DNA of 64,000 nt from Amphiura filiformis (taxonomy: Eukaryota; Echinodermata; Ophiuroidea; Amphilepidida; Amphiuridae), in contig NC_092629.1 of the NCBI RefSeq assembly GCF_039555335.1, positions 29,350,775 to 29,414,774 on the forward strand, written 5' to 3'. The position numbers and the translations under genes are program-made. Positions 13,060 to 26,140 of the stretch are shown piece after piece. The notes beneath the pieces were generated by a model. The model saw only the letters and a list, made by a program, of their open reading frames with translations, did no database searches and was not told where the DNA came from. Position 1 is the first letter of the stretch; every line of letters starts with the position of its first letter.

Positions 13060-14360
13060 AGGGCGGCACATTTTAGTAGGGTGGCGTGTAATCAGGCAAT
13101 ACTTAGGGGGAGAGAGAGCACTATTAGGCCTACAGGGTGGCATATACAAGGAGGGCGGCTTATGGGGCGACACATACAAGGGGAGCGGTGGCTTGTGAGG
13201 GCGGCACATGGTCAACTTGTAACCAAGATCAAAGAGGGAGTGGAAATGCACAACAAGTCTAATACCGTATGCCTACAGGGTGACCTCTCACAAGGGGGCG
13301 GCTTGTGACGGGTGGCACATACAAGGAAGGCGTTTTGTAAACGGGACAAAAGTAGAGGGAGGGAGGAGAGAAAAAACGCTTGTTGGTCATCCATAGGGCG
13401 GCACATCGTGACTTGTAACCAGGGGAAAAGAGGGGGTGAAAAGTTAGATCATACTTTTTGACTATAAATATGAACCTGCACTACAAGGAGGGTGGCTAGT
13501 GGGGAAAAACACAGAAGTATCGGGGATTTGGGGGCGGCACAGACAAGGAAGGTGGCTTGTAACAAGGAAAAAAGTAAAATGGAGAGAAAAACGCTTGTCA
13601 GCCACCTATTTGTAGGGCCGCACATGTTGGCTTGTAACCAAGTAAAAGAGGGGGGGGGGGGGGGCGGAAACGTACAACAGGCGTTATAAATATAGGTGGA
13701 GGAGGGCGGCTTGTGAGGCGGCACATACAAGGAGGGCGACTTGTGACCAGGACAAAAGTAGAGGGAGGGAGGAGAGAAAAACGCTTGTTGGTCATCTATA
13801 GGGCGGCACATCGTCACTTGTAACCAGGGGAAAAGAGGGGGTGAAAAGTTAGATCACACCTTTTGACTATATGGGCCTACACTACAAGAAGGGTGGATAG
13901 TGGGGAAGCACACAGAAGTATGGGGGATTTTGGGGCGGCACATACAAGGAAGGTGGCTTGTAACAAGGAAAAAGGTGAAATGGAGATAAAACGCTTGTCA
14001 GCCACCTATTTGTAGGGCCGCACATGTTGGCTTGTAACCAAGAGAAAGAGGGGGGCGGCGGAAACGTTATACATATAGGTGGAGGAGGGCGGCTTATGAG
14101 GCGGCACATACAAGGAGGGCGACTTGTAACCAGGACAGGGAGGGAGGAGAGAAAAACGCTTGTCAGTCACAATGACATCAATGGCGGCACATCGCGTTGT
14201 GATTCTTAACCAGGAGAAAAGAGGGAGTGGAAAACGGTATATCACGCTGTGTAACTATGGGCCTACACTATGACACATAGAAGGAGGGTGGCTTGTGGGC
14301 GGCACTACATAAAAGTAAGGTGACTTATGGGGCGGCACATACAAGGAAGATGGCTATAAC
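13060..14360. repeat. tandem satellite, about 400-bp higher-order unit of GGGCGGCACA subrepeats
   Basis: A GGGCGGCACATACAAGGAGG-type subunit and a CTTGTAACCA-type subunit alternate many times. A longer unit can be followed by the marker GTAGAGGGAGGGAGGAGAG at about 13352 and 13758 and its shortened form near 14137, a period of roughly 375-406 bp. G-rich and C-poor on the plus strand, which creates Pro- and Cys-rich ORFs in reverse; these are not genes. Confidence 0.85.
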
Positions 14361-14632
14361 CAGGAATAAAGCAGATGATATGAAGGAGAGAAAACCGCAT
14401 ATATATATGGTGGTTTTCAACAGTGGTCTAACGAAAGGGGCAGAGAGGGTATTTGAGCACAAATTCATTTGAAAGATCAATTTAGGATATTCAACTTCAT
14501 TATATAACCAAAATTAATGAGTGATAGGTACTATCGGTGCAAATTTTTGCGCGCTCCGCGAGCACTTGTTTCAAGGATTGGGGAGGGCGCCATTACGTAT
14601 CCTTAGCCCTGGGCGCCACAACGAACCCTTAG

Positions 14633-14644
14633 CTACGCCACTGG
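14633..14644. repeat. CTACGCCACTGG terminal-like motif
   Basis: The motif, or its reverse complement, recurs at 17342-17353, 24370-24382 and 42611-42622, in each case at the edge of GC-rich repetitive DNA. It resembles the end of a dispersed MITE family, but a matching partner end was not found here. Confidence 0.4.
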
Positions 14645-14729
14645 CTTTCAACTAGCACTGAGACATGTGAGAGAAGGAGAGGAAAATCAACGCCATGACC
14701 ACTCCTTAACTAAGGGAGACAACGGGGAA

Positions 14730-15245
14730 CTTGCCGCCCTGCGTTGGATTCAGCGCCTCTTTAATGGATTTTGAGCCCGCCTCTGGTACAAGCAGTAAAA
14801 ATCTAAATTTCAACAAAACTAATCATTATGAAAATTCAGAGGGTCAGAAAAAAAAAACGAATAAACGCATGATCAGATACAGTGCCCCCTCGATGGATTT
14901 TGAGCCCCTTCCAAGCAGTAAATATCTAAATTTTCGCGCGCTTCGCGCGAATTTCAACAAAACTAATTATTATGCTTTGAGCATAAAAACTAAGGGAATA
15001 AAAAAGGAACGTGCCGCCGTGTTGGAATCAGCACCCCTCGATGGATTTTGAGCCCCTTCCATGATGCAAGCGGCAAAAATGTTTCCGCGCCTCTTGCGAA
15101 TGAAAAAAGTAATCCTAATGAACAACACAAACATATAGTCCCGTGCCATTAGCGTTGCATGGAAGTCAAATTGGGAACGTGTCGCCCTAGATGCATTCAG
15201 CGCCCCTTAAGGATTGTGAGCCCTTTCCGAGAGGCGGAATTCTGA
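14730..15245. repeat. four diverged tandem copies of a roughly 150-bp unit
   Basis: The phrase TGGATTTTGAGCCCC, or a close variant, recurs near 14765, 14894, 15041 and 15208. It is preceded each time by a GCCGCCCTG-like and CAGCGCC-like string and followed by a GGCAAAAAT-like string. Spacing is about 130-170 bp. Confidence 0.75.
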
Positions 15246-15899
15246 ATTTTCTAGACCATAGGGCCTACACCATGGGCGCGGCGTCAATCCCGGGGGAAAG
15301 GGTTCATGTCACCTTCACATGTTTTTTAATGTGGGAACACAATATCAAATTACCTCCCCCACAGGGCCGTCGCCTGAGGGTGTGTGGGGGTGCGACAACC
15401 CCCTGGCGATCCCTAAAAATACAAAAAAAATCTCAAACTTGAACACAATCACGAATCTCAAAAAGGAGTGCTGTAGGCAGCTCCTCTGATGCCTGGAATA
15501 AGCATAAAAACTCATGAGCTGGATCAAAATACCGGGACTAAAATTAACCAAATGTTGTAAAAGGCCTATACATTTTCCTTTGGCACAATTGTTCTCAATT
15601 GTGTTCATTTTAGCATCGAAATTGCAATGTTTTGCCCCGGCATTTGTCCCGGTAATATTCTTTTAGTAGGCCTAGTAAATCCGTGGGACGATTTGGAAAT
15701 TTCGGCCCCTAGCTCGGTGACTCCGATACATCGCCCTTTGAATTTTAACATTGTTAATTTCACGGTAAAGGAATTATGGGGACAGCTTGGAAGAAACATG
15801 GGTTACAGATGTGGGGAGGGTGTCTCTGATGAGCCAGGGTGGCAATCATGTTGCGCAGCCCGCAAAAGGACATCACTCCTCAGACAACCAACCCCTGTG

Positions 15900-17215
15900 A
15901 ATGAATAAACAAGTGAAAATGATGCACCAAATAGCATCGATTCGGATCTTTATTTCGGAAAATTGTCCAACTTCTATGCGGAGAACATCCCCTCTGAGAC
16001 ACCCCTCTGCTTATGGATAAACAACTAAAAAATGATGCACCAAATGGCTTCAATTTGGACCTTCATTTAGAAAAATTTTCCAACTTCGGAGGGGGAATAT
16101 CCACCCTCAGACTTGTCAGACACGCCCTGCATATGTTTAAACAGTTGAAAATGATGCAGGCCCAAACTCGATTTCTAGTGAGCGATTTTCCATTCGCCAC
16201 GGACACTATATCACTCGCTGCGAATCTCCCAAAATCAGCCAGCGAATCAGCAATTTCAGTATTTATTTTGTACCCCTCAAAGTGGAGAGGTAAAAATTTT
16301 AGCGCGGATACCATTTTAAAACCGAAGCTCTACCCTAATAAGTGTATTATGACAATTTGTGAAAATTCAACCACTCGCCTATAGTGTCATGCTAGCGAGT
16401 GAGTAACCACTCGCCTATAAAATCTAGATGCACCAGATGGCTTCAATTTGGACCTTTATTTGGCAAAATTGTACAATTTCGGAGGGCACCCCCCCCCCCG
16501 CGTATGGTTAAACAAGTAAAATAATCAACCAAACGGGCTCAATTTGGACCTTCATTTAGCAAAAATTTCAAACTTCGCAGAGGGAACATCCCCCTCAGAC
16601 ACCCTCCCTGCGTATGGTTAAACAAGTGAAAAATGATGCCCCAGATGGCTTCAATTTGGAACTTCATTTGCCAAAATTGTCCAACTTCGGAGGGTGGATT
16701 TTTGGGAAAATCCCCCATAGACACTCCCCTGCTATTGGATAAACAACTGTGAAATGATACATCAAATGGCTTCAATTTGGACCTTCAATTGGCAAAATTT
16801 TCCAACTTCGGAGGAGGGAGAAATCTCCCTCAGACACCGCCTCCAGCTTATGGATAAACAAGTAAAAATTCATGCACCAAAAGGTTTCAATTTGGACCTT
16901 CATTTGGAAGCACTTTACGAGTGGGGACATCTCTCAGATACCCCTTGTGTATGGATAAACAAGTGAAAAATGATGCACAAAATGGCTTCAATATTGGACC
17001 ATCATTTACCAAAACTTTCCAACTTCTGAGTAGACACCCTCCTACGTATAGATACACAAGTGCCCGTTTTCTCTTCTCTTTTGAACACAAAATCAGTTTT
17101 GGTCCACGAATTGCTTCATTTGGGCCTTCATTTCCACTTTTTCTAAGTATAATTTTACATTATAATAGTGTCAAAATCGTCCACCAAATGGCTTCAATCC
17201 AAATTCTTAGGAGAT
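15900..17215. repeat. minisatellite of about 100-120-bp units (CAATTTGGACCTTCATTT)
   Basis: Copies of the phrase CAATTTGGACCTTCATTT followed by CAACTTCGGAGG and CAGACACCC...GGATAAACAAGTGAAAA occur near 15937, 16050, 16439, 16539, 16651, 16771, 16889 and 16990, with weaker ones near 17120 and 17190. A non-matching stretch interrupts the array at about 16150-16420. Two or three copies of the same unit lie at 57466-57760, in the spacer before gene D. Confidence 0.85.
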
Positions 17216-18235
17216 AACATTCCCCTCAGACTCCCCAAATGATCGGGTGGTGTGTCGGGGGGGGGGGGGGTACGCCATCCTGTATATTTTCTCCAGGGGC
17301 GGCACAAACCACCTCAGCACCCCGGGGTAAGGGCCTTCTAGATACGCCACTGGTATCATGTTATGAAGGATATATGCATGCGCGGCTGCATGACATCTGA
17401 CGATTGTTTCATAACAAAAATGGCGGTTTAAAAACAGGCTTACAAATTTATACCGAGAACCAATGGTAGCTTAACTGAATGGAATTTGCAGCGTGAGAAA
17501 AAAGCACGGACTCACAATGCGTGAGATTTTGTGAGATTCTACTACCTTGGCAGGGTATTTATCCTACCATGGCGTCAGAAATTGCCTAAAAGCGAGAGTT
17601 ACACGTGAGAGTTTATGGCAAGCCATTAATGTCATAACGTGCAGCTTATTTAAAGTTATGTGCAGCTGCTTGACCTCTCAAAATCGTCAATTTAATCACG
17701 TGGGTGGGTCTTTAGTTGCACGTGGTATAATGCTAGCTATCTTCTTTCACAATTATTATCTTTTAATTATTTACGCAATTAGAACGAGCGGGTAAGGTGT
17801 ATGAGTGTTTGCAAGTTTGCACCGTGTTTAATGGCACACTATAACCTGGGTGGTAGAAAGCAGTGCAGGGGATCTGAAGGTCAAACAACAACAACTACTA
17901 TTGATGCAAAGTGCTTTGCAAACATTGGGCGGAGGTGCCGTATTTAACATTAACTTTTCCACCAAACTTACTTGGGTGAAAAATAAAGAAAATAATTAAT
18001 GTCCAAAGCTAACGCTAAGTACGGCGCTTCCGCCTAATGAAAAAATTGCAGTGAAACCGAATGTCGCTTTAATATAGAATCCTTATTCTGTTCAGATATT
18101 AATTAGCACTATTGCTTAAATTCTTGAGATATTTTAAATTACAGAAAAACGTAATGTTTGTGGCAGAGGTTGGATTGCACTATGCCACGTCCAGCAAACT
18201 ACTCAATCATGAGATTAGAATGAAGATTCTGATTG
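17216..18235. other. spacer without recognised features
   Basis: No supported gene. It starts with the end of the minisatellite and a poly-G run, and the CGCCACTGG motif lies at 17342-17353. The remainder is unassigned, single-copy-looking sequence. Confidence 0.5.
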
Positions 18236-18800
18236 GTCGTTTACCTGCACATATCTTTAAATAAGTTGCGAGTAGCTAGCTGCATATAATGACTTCGACG
18301 GCTTACCATAAGAGTTGGCAGTCCTGATACGTGATTGTTGGGGCCATTCGGATTCCAAAATTTTGAATACTTATAAACATAGCGAGTTAAAATCAGGCTC
18401 GCAAATAGAGTTCTGGCTCTAATTCTGAATCGTCTGAGGGTATATTATAAAACCATCTTCCTCAATTTTGGACCGTACTTAAGCGCACTCAAATGATTTC
18501 ACCAACTTTTGAAAATATAAATGCGCTCAATAACCTTACGAAATTAGACTAAATTATTAATAAACATTATGTCATTACTACAGATTATCATAACGTCAAG
18601 AAGCTGTTACTTTTTTGGATTCTGATTCAAACGCAACGATGCAAACAATACCACCCACCAAATTCCACTTAAACATTAACCTTGACTTTCATTAATGAAA
18701 AATGTAAATGTGCTTGGACCATCATATTTATATTTGGATTTCAACCAGCGTCGTCTACACAGCTCTGCAAGAAAAATCTATTCTATTACAAATAATTAAA
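18236..18800 (+). promoter_or_regulatory. conserved 5' block upstream of gene B
   Basis: Long stretches match the regions upstream of exon 1 in gene C (42965-43480) and gene D (59228-59560): TACCATAAGAGTTG, GTTGGGGCCATTCGGATTCC, TTAAGCGCACTCAAATGAT, AAATGCGCTCAATAACCTTA and CACTTAAAC-TTAACCTTGACTTTCA. Conservation in position and order before three first exons suggests promoter or enhancer sequence, though recent duplication alone could also explain it. The proximal part (from TTGGACCAT) recurs at about 20633, nearer exon 1. Confidence 0.5.
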
Positions 18801-19062
18801 CGTTACCATTTATAGTTTAATCAGCTCGTAATCGGCGGGCCTTATTACATCGCGGATTGATATCAATATATTTTTTTTTTCGAGAATTATCTTGTGACAT
18901 CTCGCCAGAAGTATCATGAGTGATTAATTCAAGACTTATATTTTGTATACTTGTTTTAGCACGAAACATATAGACCAGAAGTGACAACTATATCACTCTT
19001 AACGTGGGTCTTCTATTCGGCGTAGTGGTTAAAGCCGTACAATTCCCGCTGATTACAAGCTG

Positions 19063-20592
19063 ATCAAACCATGGAGGTATATAAATAAATGGAGAATGAT
19101 CGCCAGAATTCTAATCTCCTAAGTGGAGATTATCCCGTTACCTCTATTCAGCATCGAAGTGGTTACGTAATTCTCTTGGTTACCGGATCACGCTACTTTG
19201 GTATGCCTTCGAGTGCCATATACTTTATGTGGTGATCATTTCGATCGTGGTTCATTACTCTAGCGCGTGATCCCGTTGACATAGTAACATTACGTAACTT
19301 CGATACTGAATTCAATGAGTCACCAAACTTGAATTGACCAGGCACTTCAGCCAAGCTATTGATCTCCACGATGGTTATGAGCCTCTACCATGGTTCATTG
19401 ATTGTCACTCCCAAAATTTCCTCATAGGAATTGACCCTACATTGACCCGTACCGGAAGCCTTGTAAAAGAGACTGTATAATGACGTCAGCTAGTCAATCA
19501 GATGTTCAAAGTCACCAGTTTTGATAGCTTATAGTTTCAATGTATGATCGTGCGAAAACCCGAAGAAATTCGGATGTTCTGTTCTCAAGTTATGAAACTG
19601 TTTTCTACACTAGTTGTGCCGTAACTTGACAAATATACTTAGTTTTCATGTTCATATATTAAGCTTTTAAGGGGTCTGAGGGAGTTCAAATATAGTGCAA
19701 ATGAAAGCAAAACGTTTTTACCTTCCGATTGTGAAAAAAAAAAAATATGTTGGGCCAATTTGGGCCATTTGAGTTACGAGCGAGCAAAATTTACCGGAAG
19801 TACTTCGAATTCAAGCAAAAGTGATGATCAGATCTTTTCTAGAGAGAAATTGATATACGGAATGTGTAGGCCCTACATACTTTGTTTAAACAGTTTCTCA
19901 TAGTTTAGTGTGTGATAACCGTGATTTTGGTTGAAGCTTCGGGTCAAATTGATTGAGTGCCATGACGGATATGTCATGTTATTGTTTTTAAACTTTTAAT
20001 TCTGTATTGTCATGAAATCGTATAGGCCGCCTAAATCATCATCATTAAACTTCTCATTTTATAATAAATAATTATCAGTATTTAGGCCTAAATGATTGTA
20101 TTAATATTATTAGGGGGCTATCATTTTCTTTGGAGGGAGGGGTTCCAAATATACGGGGGGTCATAACTTTTGGGGAAAAAAAGTCATAATTCAATTTTTC
20201 ATGACCAAAATGTAGGAGTCACAAGATGACAACAGATAAGGTGTTTCTTTTTTCAAAAAGACTGATTTCTTGATGCAATTTAACTGAGACTAGTAGGCCT
20301 ATACCTAAACCTAGGTATACTAGTCTCAGAATTTAAGCACTCAATTTTTTTTTTTTTTTTGATTTTGATATCAAAATTTTATGAAACATGAGCCCTTTCC
20401 AATAAGTATAAACTTCATTTTACCCCATTGAAATCAATGGCCAGTGAAACAGACTTCACAATGTAATCGGCTTAGCATAATCAATATAAACCTAAAATTG
20501 CCTATTCAACAATAATTGGTCATAACCAACGTAGTACAAAAGAGGCTTGGCTGGATCATTCTCCATTTATTTATATACCTCCATGATCAAAC
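19063..20592. mobile_element. hAT-like non-autonomous DNA transposon, 1.5 kb
   Basis: The element runs 19070-20585 with perfect 32-bp terminal inverted repeats starting CATGGAGGTATATAAATAAA. ATCAAAC flanks both ends (19063-19069 and 20586-20592); because the end is partly palindromic the duplication can also be read as 8-bp GATCAAAC, which would fit hAT. A second inverted repeat lies inside (about 19143-19205 against 19240-19320, sharing TTACGTAA and CGGATCACGC). No transposase ORF is present. It separates the two promoter blocks of gene B. Confidence 0.8.
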
Positions 20593-20766
20593 TATATATA
20601 ATTTCATATTTATGAGCAACGGCACATTTCTTGGACCATTACATTTAGATCTCAACCAACGTCGAAGCTAAAATAGACTTCGTCTGCAGAACTCTGAAAG
20701 AAAAATCACTTATTGTGAGCATTGCCGAGTCTACTTGCTTCATTGGCACACGTAGTAGAATACAAT
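20593..20766 (+). promoter_or_regulatory. proximal promoter / 5' UTR of gene B
   Basis: From CTTGGACCATTACATTTAG to the start codon this aligns with the same interval of gene C (43440-43595) and gene D (59495-59638), including CGTCTGCAGAACTCTGAAAG-like and CTTGCTTCATTGG strings. In C and D a TTATATTTAG string, a weak TATA-like candidate, stands about 130-150 bp before the ATG. The transcription start cannot be fixed from sequence alone. Confidence 0.45.
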
Positions 20767-23700
20767 ATGAATATATTTACTTTAGCGTTATACTTTTTCG
20801 CAATCTGTAAGTATAACTGATGATTGCAGTTATGGTGTTTGTTTGTAACATATTGTTGGTATGTTGTATGTTCGTAACATGGGTGCGTTGTATTGTATGG
20901 GGTATGTGAATGAACGCCTGCTTATTTACGAGTACGAATGTTTCCAGGCAAAATTAAGTATTCAAAATCAAAGCAACCATATTAACTCCGAACTCGGTAC
21001 ATATTTTTGTTGTTGTTATCGAGCTCCGGCACCGAGAAAGTCTACACTAGTTAACATATTGTTGAAATTGAAATTTATTACACCTCCAGTGACACCTCTA
21101 TAATTTCTCCGTACCTTGAAGGTTGGATCCACGATTAGCTTAGGTCGTTTATGCGTAAATGCATGCGTTTTTTATAACGGATAAAAAATCTTGGGGGGTA
21201 CAACATCCCCCCTCGTAGTTATAAAGTTAAATGTAATGTAATGTGATATAATGTAATGGCATGTAATGTAATGTAATGTAATGTAATGTAATGTAATGTA
21301 ATGTAATGTAATGTAATGTAATGTAATATAATGTAATGAAATGTAATGTAATGTAATGTAATATAATGTAATGTAATGTAATATAATGTAGATCTTTTTA
21401 TTTCCAACAAAATAGTTGCTATAACAATCATGCAATACAATATGTAACGTTACAATATTCCAAGTAACATCAAATTGTAATATATTAATGACAATATAGT
21501 GCATTTAAAGTTGGCCTTAACCCTGCAAAAAGTATATACAAGTATGCATACTTTAAAATTAATACTCAAGAATTTTTTGTTACGTTGTCTGAAAAAATTT
21601 CGGCAAAAACAAATTTAAAAAAAAATCAATAAATAATGATAAAAAAAACAATTCCTAGATATTTGGCGTACACTCCATATCGTTATGGACACGACAGAGT
21701 GCCGAATACACAAAAGTGCTGTTCTGAGTAAACATGCAGCGTTGGAAAATTCTGGTACCATTTCTTTGGTCCTCCTAAAAATTAAGAACATTCTTGAGCA
21801 CTCATTTGAAATGTATAGAAGTGAATGTGAGTGAAACCTGGTCAAACATGAACGATTTAAAACTAAATTAGGACAAAACGGAAGTAATCCATATCACATC
21901 TCGTTTTAGACATAATTCACCTTTACCACCCGTTCAAATTTGTGACTCATTTATCCAACCTGTAAATAATGCTCGCAATCTTGGTGTAATTGTCCAGAAT
22001 GATCTGAGAATGGATTCTTTTGTTAATAACATTTGTCGCTCAGCATCTTTTCCTCTGTATAAAATTGGCCACATCAGAAAATATCTTGATAAAAATTGTA
22101 TTGCAATGATTGTTCACGCTTTTATTACATGTCGGCTTGACCAATGCAATAGTCTTCTTCACGGTTTACCCAACTCACAGAACTCCAAACTCCAACGAAT
22201 TCAAAACTCGGCTGCCAGGTTAAGGTTATTAATTATTTTAAACTGTTGTGATTTGGTAGTTCACAGAATCTTACGAATGCTGAAACAACAACACTTTTGT
22301 AAAACGTACATAACTCATTAGCAACAATAAATTAAGCAAGTTTGCAAAGTATACGATTTGTAGAGTGAACTTATACTAAACATCAAGGTATTAATTTTCA
22401 ATAATATATTGATCTAGATAATGCCAATAGATTTTTAGGTTGCTTCGACCTCGTCTACCCTTAATTTCGCTTACTAAGAAACGTGATCACATTTACTCCA
22501 ATCCTTCATGATCTACATTGGCTACCTGTGAAATACCGCATTGTATACAAAGTTCTCCTCCTCACTTATAAATGTATTAATGGTACTGCACCTGTCTATC
22601 TTGAAGAACTCATACAGATTTACACGCCTCCACGTAGTCTTCGATCGTCAACACAATTTCGTCTAACTAGCTCATCATATTCTACTCAGTATGGTCATCG
22701 CTCATTTTCTGCTGCTGCCTCTGAACTTTGGAACAGTTTACCATTACATGTTAAAAACTCTCAGACTGTTAATCAGTTTAAAACATCTCTGAAAACCTAT
22801 TTATTTAAAATTGCATACTAATATTTATTTGTTATGTTTTGGTCTATGTACGAGGGCAGTCAGTATGTTTTAAGAGTTGACTCGTGACGTCATTTGTGGA
22901 TTGTTTTCATGGCATTTCTCAATGATTACATAAACACTGTACCTTTGTCTTTCAAACAACACATGTAAAAATTATATCATACACATGATTACGTAACAGC
23001 ATTAGCATAAAATCAATAGTCTAGGGACACTGCCAAATCACGCAAAAAGGCGGGCTTTTTAAATTACAGAAAACACACGTGTTTACAATGTCCGAGAACA
23101 GCAAAAGTACAAGGTGCATATGGCTAGTTTTGGGCAGGAATAAACACTAGGTCCTCAGTTTGCATTTGGTAAAATATGAGACTTGTCATTAAACTTTGGT
23201 GGAAATGGGACGTCTGGAAACTTCAACAACTTTAGGGCTTGAATGAAAGCGAAATTATTCTGCAAAAATTGCGAAAATGAAAAAGCAATTATTACAAATG
23301 ACATCAATTATCTCCAAAATGAAACAGACTGAAATATAATGACTGGTCACGTGTGAGAGCTGGTACTCAGTGCGATGATAACTGGTGCAAATCAAACAAC
23401 AATCTGCGCATGCGTAGGTGGGATGACCGATACAACATGGCGGAAATGCACGAAAATTGCAAAATTCCATGTAAATAGGGCCTAAAATATTACAAAATGC
23501 TATGAAAATTGTAATTTAAATATTCATATGAATTTGTATGGATGATCTCAACCTGAAATGAACAGAAAAGTTTAAAAAATAAATTTCTCATTCAAACGAT
23601 AGCCTCTCTCTTTGTACCACTACTTTTTGTATAAATGTAACAATGGTAGAATAGCAGTTATATTTTAATCACGGATTCAAATATTTTCTAGGGAGACTCC

Positions 23701-24258
23701 CGTTTACATGTTTGGAGATTAGTCAACAGTACTGGCAAAAAAATTTAAATTTCCACGTTTGCTATTTTTGGCAATATCAAGATTTTTAAAGAAAGAAAAA
23801 CCTTGTTTTTGTCAAAAATAAGACATATTTGACCACGCATTTTAAATAAACTAAAACCTTTACAGCCCACCAAACATGGTTTAATGAACTGGTAGTTTGT
23901 GTTCTATTACTGTTCCAAAAGGCAGCATTCTCCATTCTTTAATTCCCAAGAAAATATAGAAAATACAACAATACCTCATTTCAGCCTCTTATTTCCCTTA
24001 ACAAAAACGACTCAATTTCACCAGGTGACTCTAGACCATTGATTTTATGCTAATGCTGTTACGTAATCATGTGTGTGATATCATTTTTACATGTGTTGTT
24101 TGAAAGACAAAGGTACAGTGTTTATGTAATCATTGAGAAATGCCATGAAAACGATCCACAAATGACGTCACGAGTCAACTCTTAAAACATACTGACTGCC
24201 CCTCGTATAATTTGTTTAAGCGCTTAGGGACTTTGGTGTAAAGCGCTATATAAGCATG

Positions 24259-24337
<79 letters not shown>

Positions 24338-26072
24338 GTACAACGCATTAATTGCAATACCTGTATGTTCCAGTGGCGTAGCGTCATAGGTGTACGAGGG
24401 GGCACGAGGTCGAATACGCATTTATCTACGTGTAAACCACAGCACGCATTCTTGATTAGGGGCTTTTGTATAGAAATTACTGGTTGTCCTAAAGTTGATA
24501 ATAATTGAATTGTCTCTTTTCTTATTAATATTAAGAGTACCATTAATAATTCAACCTTCTTCATTTCTTCAATCTAAATGCAAATGCAAACAATTCTTTC
24601 GACATACAAGCTACAACTAAAATATTTACATGTACAACTGCGGCGATCCATCATGTCCACCGATCTTTTATATTTTAACTTGATGTTTTAAAAAATAATA
24701 ACTGCATCTCATAATTATGGAACCTTAAAAGTGCCACTGGGAATCTTAAAAGTGCCACTGAGAAGTTGAGATAAAATATCTTAATGGGGCAATTTTAGAG
24801 AAAAGATGAAGATTTGGGAGCACGTGTGGCCGAGCGGATTAGGCGCCCGACTCATAATCCATAGGTTGTGAGTTCGAGCCCCGCTCGTGCCAACGTGTTG
24901 TGTCCTTGGGCAAGGCACTTTATCCTCATTGCCTACTGCGGGATGGGGTTGGGTTGGGTTGGATTGGATGTTTGTATAGTTGTTTGTTTCAATGTTGCAA
25001 TATTGGCGCTGATTAAGCTGCTGCATGCAAATTGCATTGTGTCTGTTTTGGTGTGTTTAATGCTCAATTCTAGCAATTTGACCTGCGGGTCACCATTAGA
25101 GTTTGAAATAAAACCTTCTTTAAACCTTCTAGATAATAAGATCATGTATCTCGTCAAAGCCAACGATTAATTACCCCGTACTCTGAAATTGTCCTGTATT
25201 CTGAAAGATTGTATCTTCATTTATCTTTATTTCTGCAATTTAAACATACATTTTAATGAAAATTTAATGTGTCGAATATTATACATGCAGGTTTAAACTT
25301 GATTAACAATGATTACTTCACATGTACTGTGGGAAACACTCCAGTAACAAACGCCCTTCATTGGGTCAAATGTAGCGCCTATTCCAGTGAAAGTCAATCA
25401 AAATAATAATAAGCAATTTAATTCGCATAGTGCAACTTTAAAATGGCAACAGTCAAACATTCTGTTTATCAAAAATAATGTTTTTCCTATTTGGATATCT
25501 TTATATTAATGTTATTACGCAAAGAGGGATTAAATGTTTGACCCCACACAGTCATCTGAATTAAAAGTAGGTTACCTTAATATATTGTCAATATCATGCG
25601 AACATTTATACATGATTGTGTTTGACGTCGCACAGTCAACTGAATTAAAGTATGTTACCTCTTACTTTTCAGGATCTATGCTCTATTGTACACACATCCA
25701 TGCATGTAGTCTCCCACGATGTACCTCTGCATGGTTTTGGAAACAAACTGCTCAGTTCACAAAGCAGTAGGGATTATGTAGTAAATAATAAACGCCTCGC
25801 CAGAAGAAAGTCCTCTTTTGTTTGAGTGGTCATAAAAATATTTTCCACCACAATGAATTAACCAAAATATGATTTAACACATTATTAAAGGTAGCTAAAC
25901 TCGCCAAAAACTAAACTTGGAAAGAGTTTCTTGAAATTTTTAGGCTTATGAAGAAAACTTGACAGACATTGAAACACTATAGTTACTCTATCAAGAATGC
26001 TTTGATATGGAAGATTAAATGTGCCACCAACTTCTCTCTTATTATTATAATATTATTAATATCATCATCATC

Positions 26073-26140
<68 letters not shown>

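Larger units (their letters stand above)
21815..24336 (+). mobile_element. CR1/L2-type LINE 3' fragment carrying two nested insertions
   Basis: The C-terminal reverse-transcriptase region is recognisable: NDLKLN, a stop, DKTEVIHI, ARNLGVIVQNDL, RLDQCNSLLHGL, IQNSAARL, then after an interruption ILHDLHWLPVKYRIVYK, RSLRSS, FSAAASELWNSLP and FKTSLKTYLF, ending with a stop at about 22820. The 3' UTR resumes at 24208 with AAGCGCTATATAAGCATGA and ends in a (TTA)n tail, a usual L2-like terminus. It is 5'-truncated. The insertions at 22222-22436 and 22851-24205 are listed separately. Confidence 0.88.

Noticed and set aside
12650-14245. Overlapping Cys/Pro-rich and Phe-rich ORFs
   Set aside because: They read through the satellite and polypurine tract in several frames with no consistent coding pattern.
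16000-17215. CRISPR-like spaced repeats
   Set aside because: Whole units, including the intervening sequence, are repeated and diverged, so this is a minisatellite.
21172-21504. Tyr/His/Thr-rich minus-strand ORFs
   Set aside because: Produced by the AATGT pentanucleotide repeat; no protein family resemblance.
24175-24564. Poly-Ile / poly-Asn ORFs on the minus strand
   Set aside because: They are translations of the (TTA)n LINE tail.
24820-24890. Functional tRNA gene with CAT anticodon
   Set aside because: The acceptor stem has a mismatch, the anticodon stem pairs badly and a SINE-type body follows directly.
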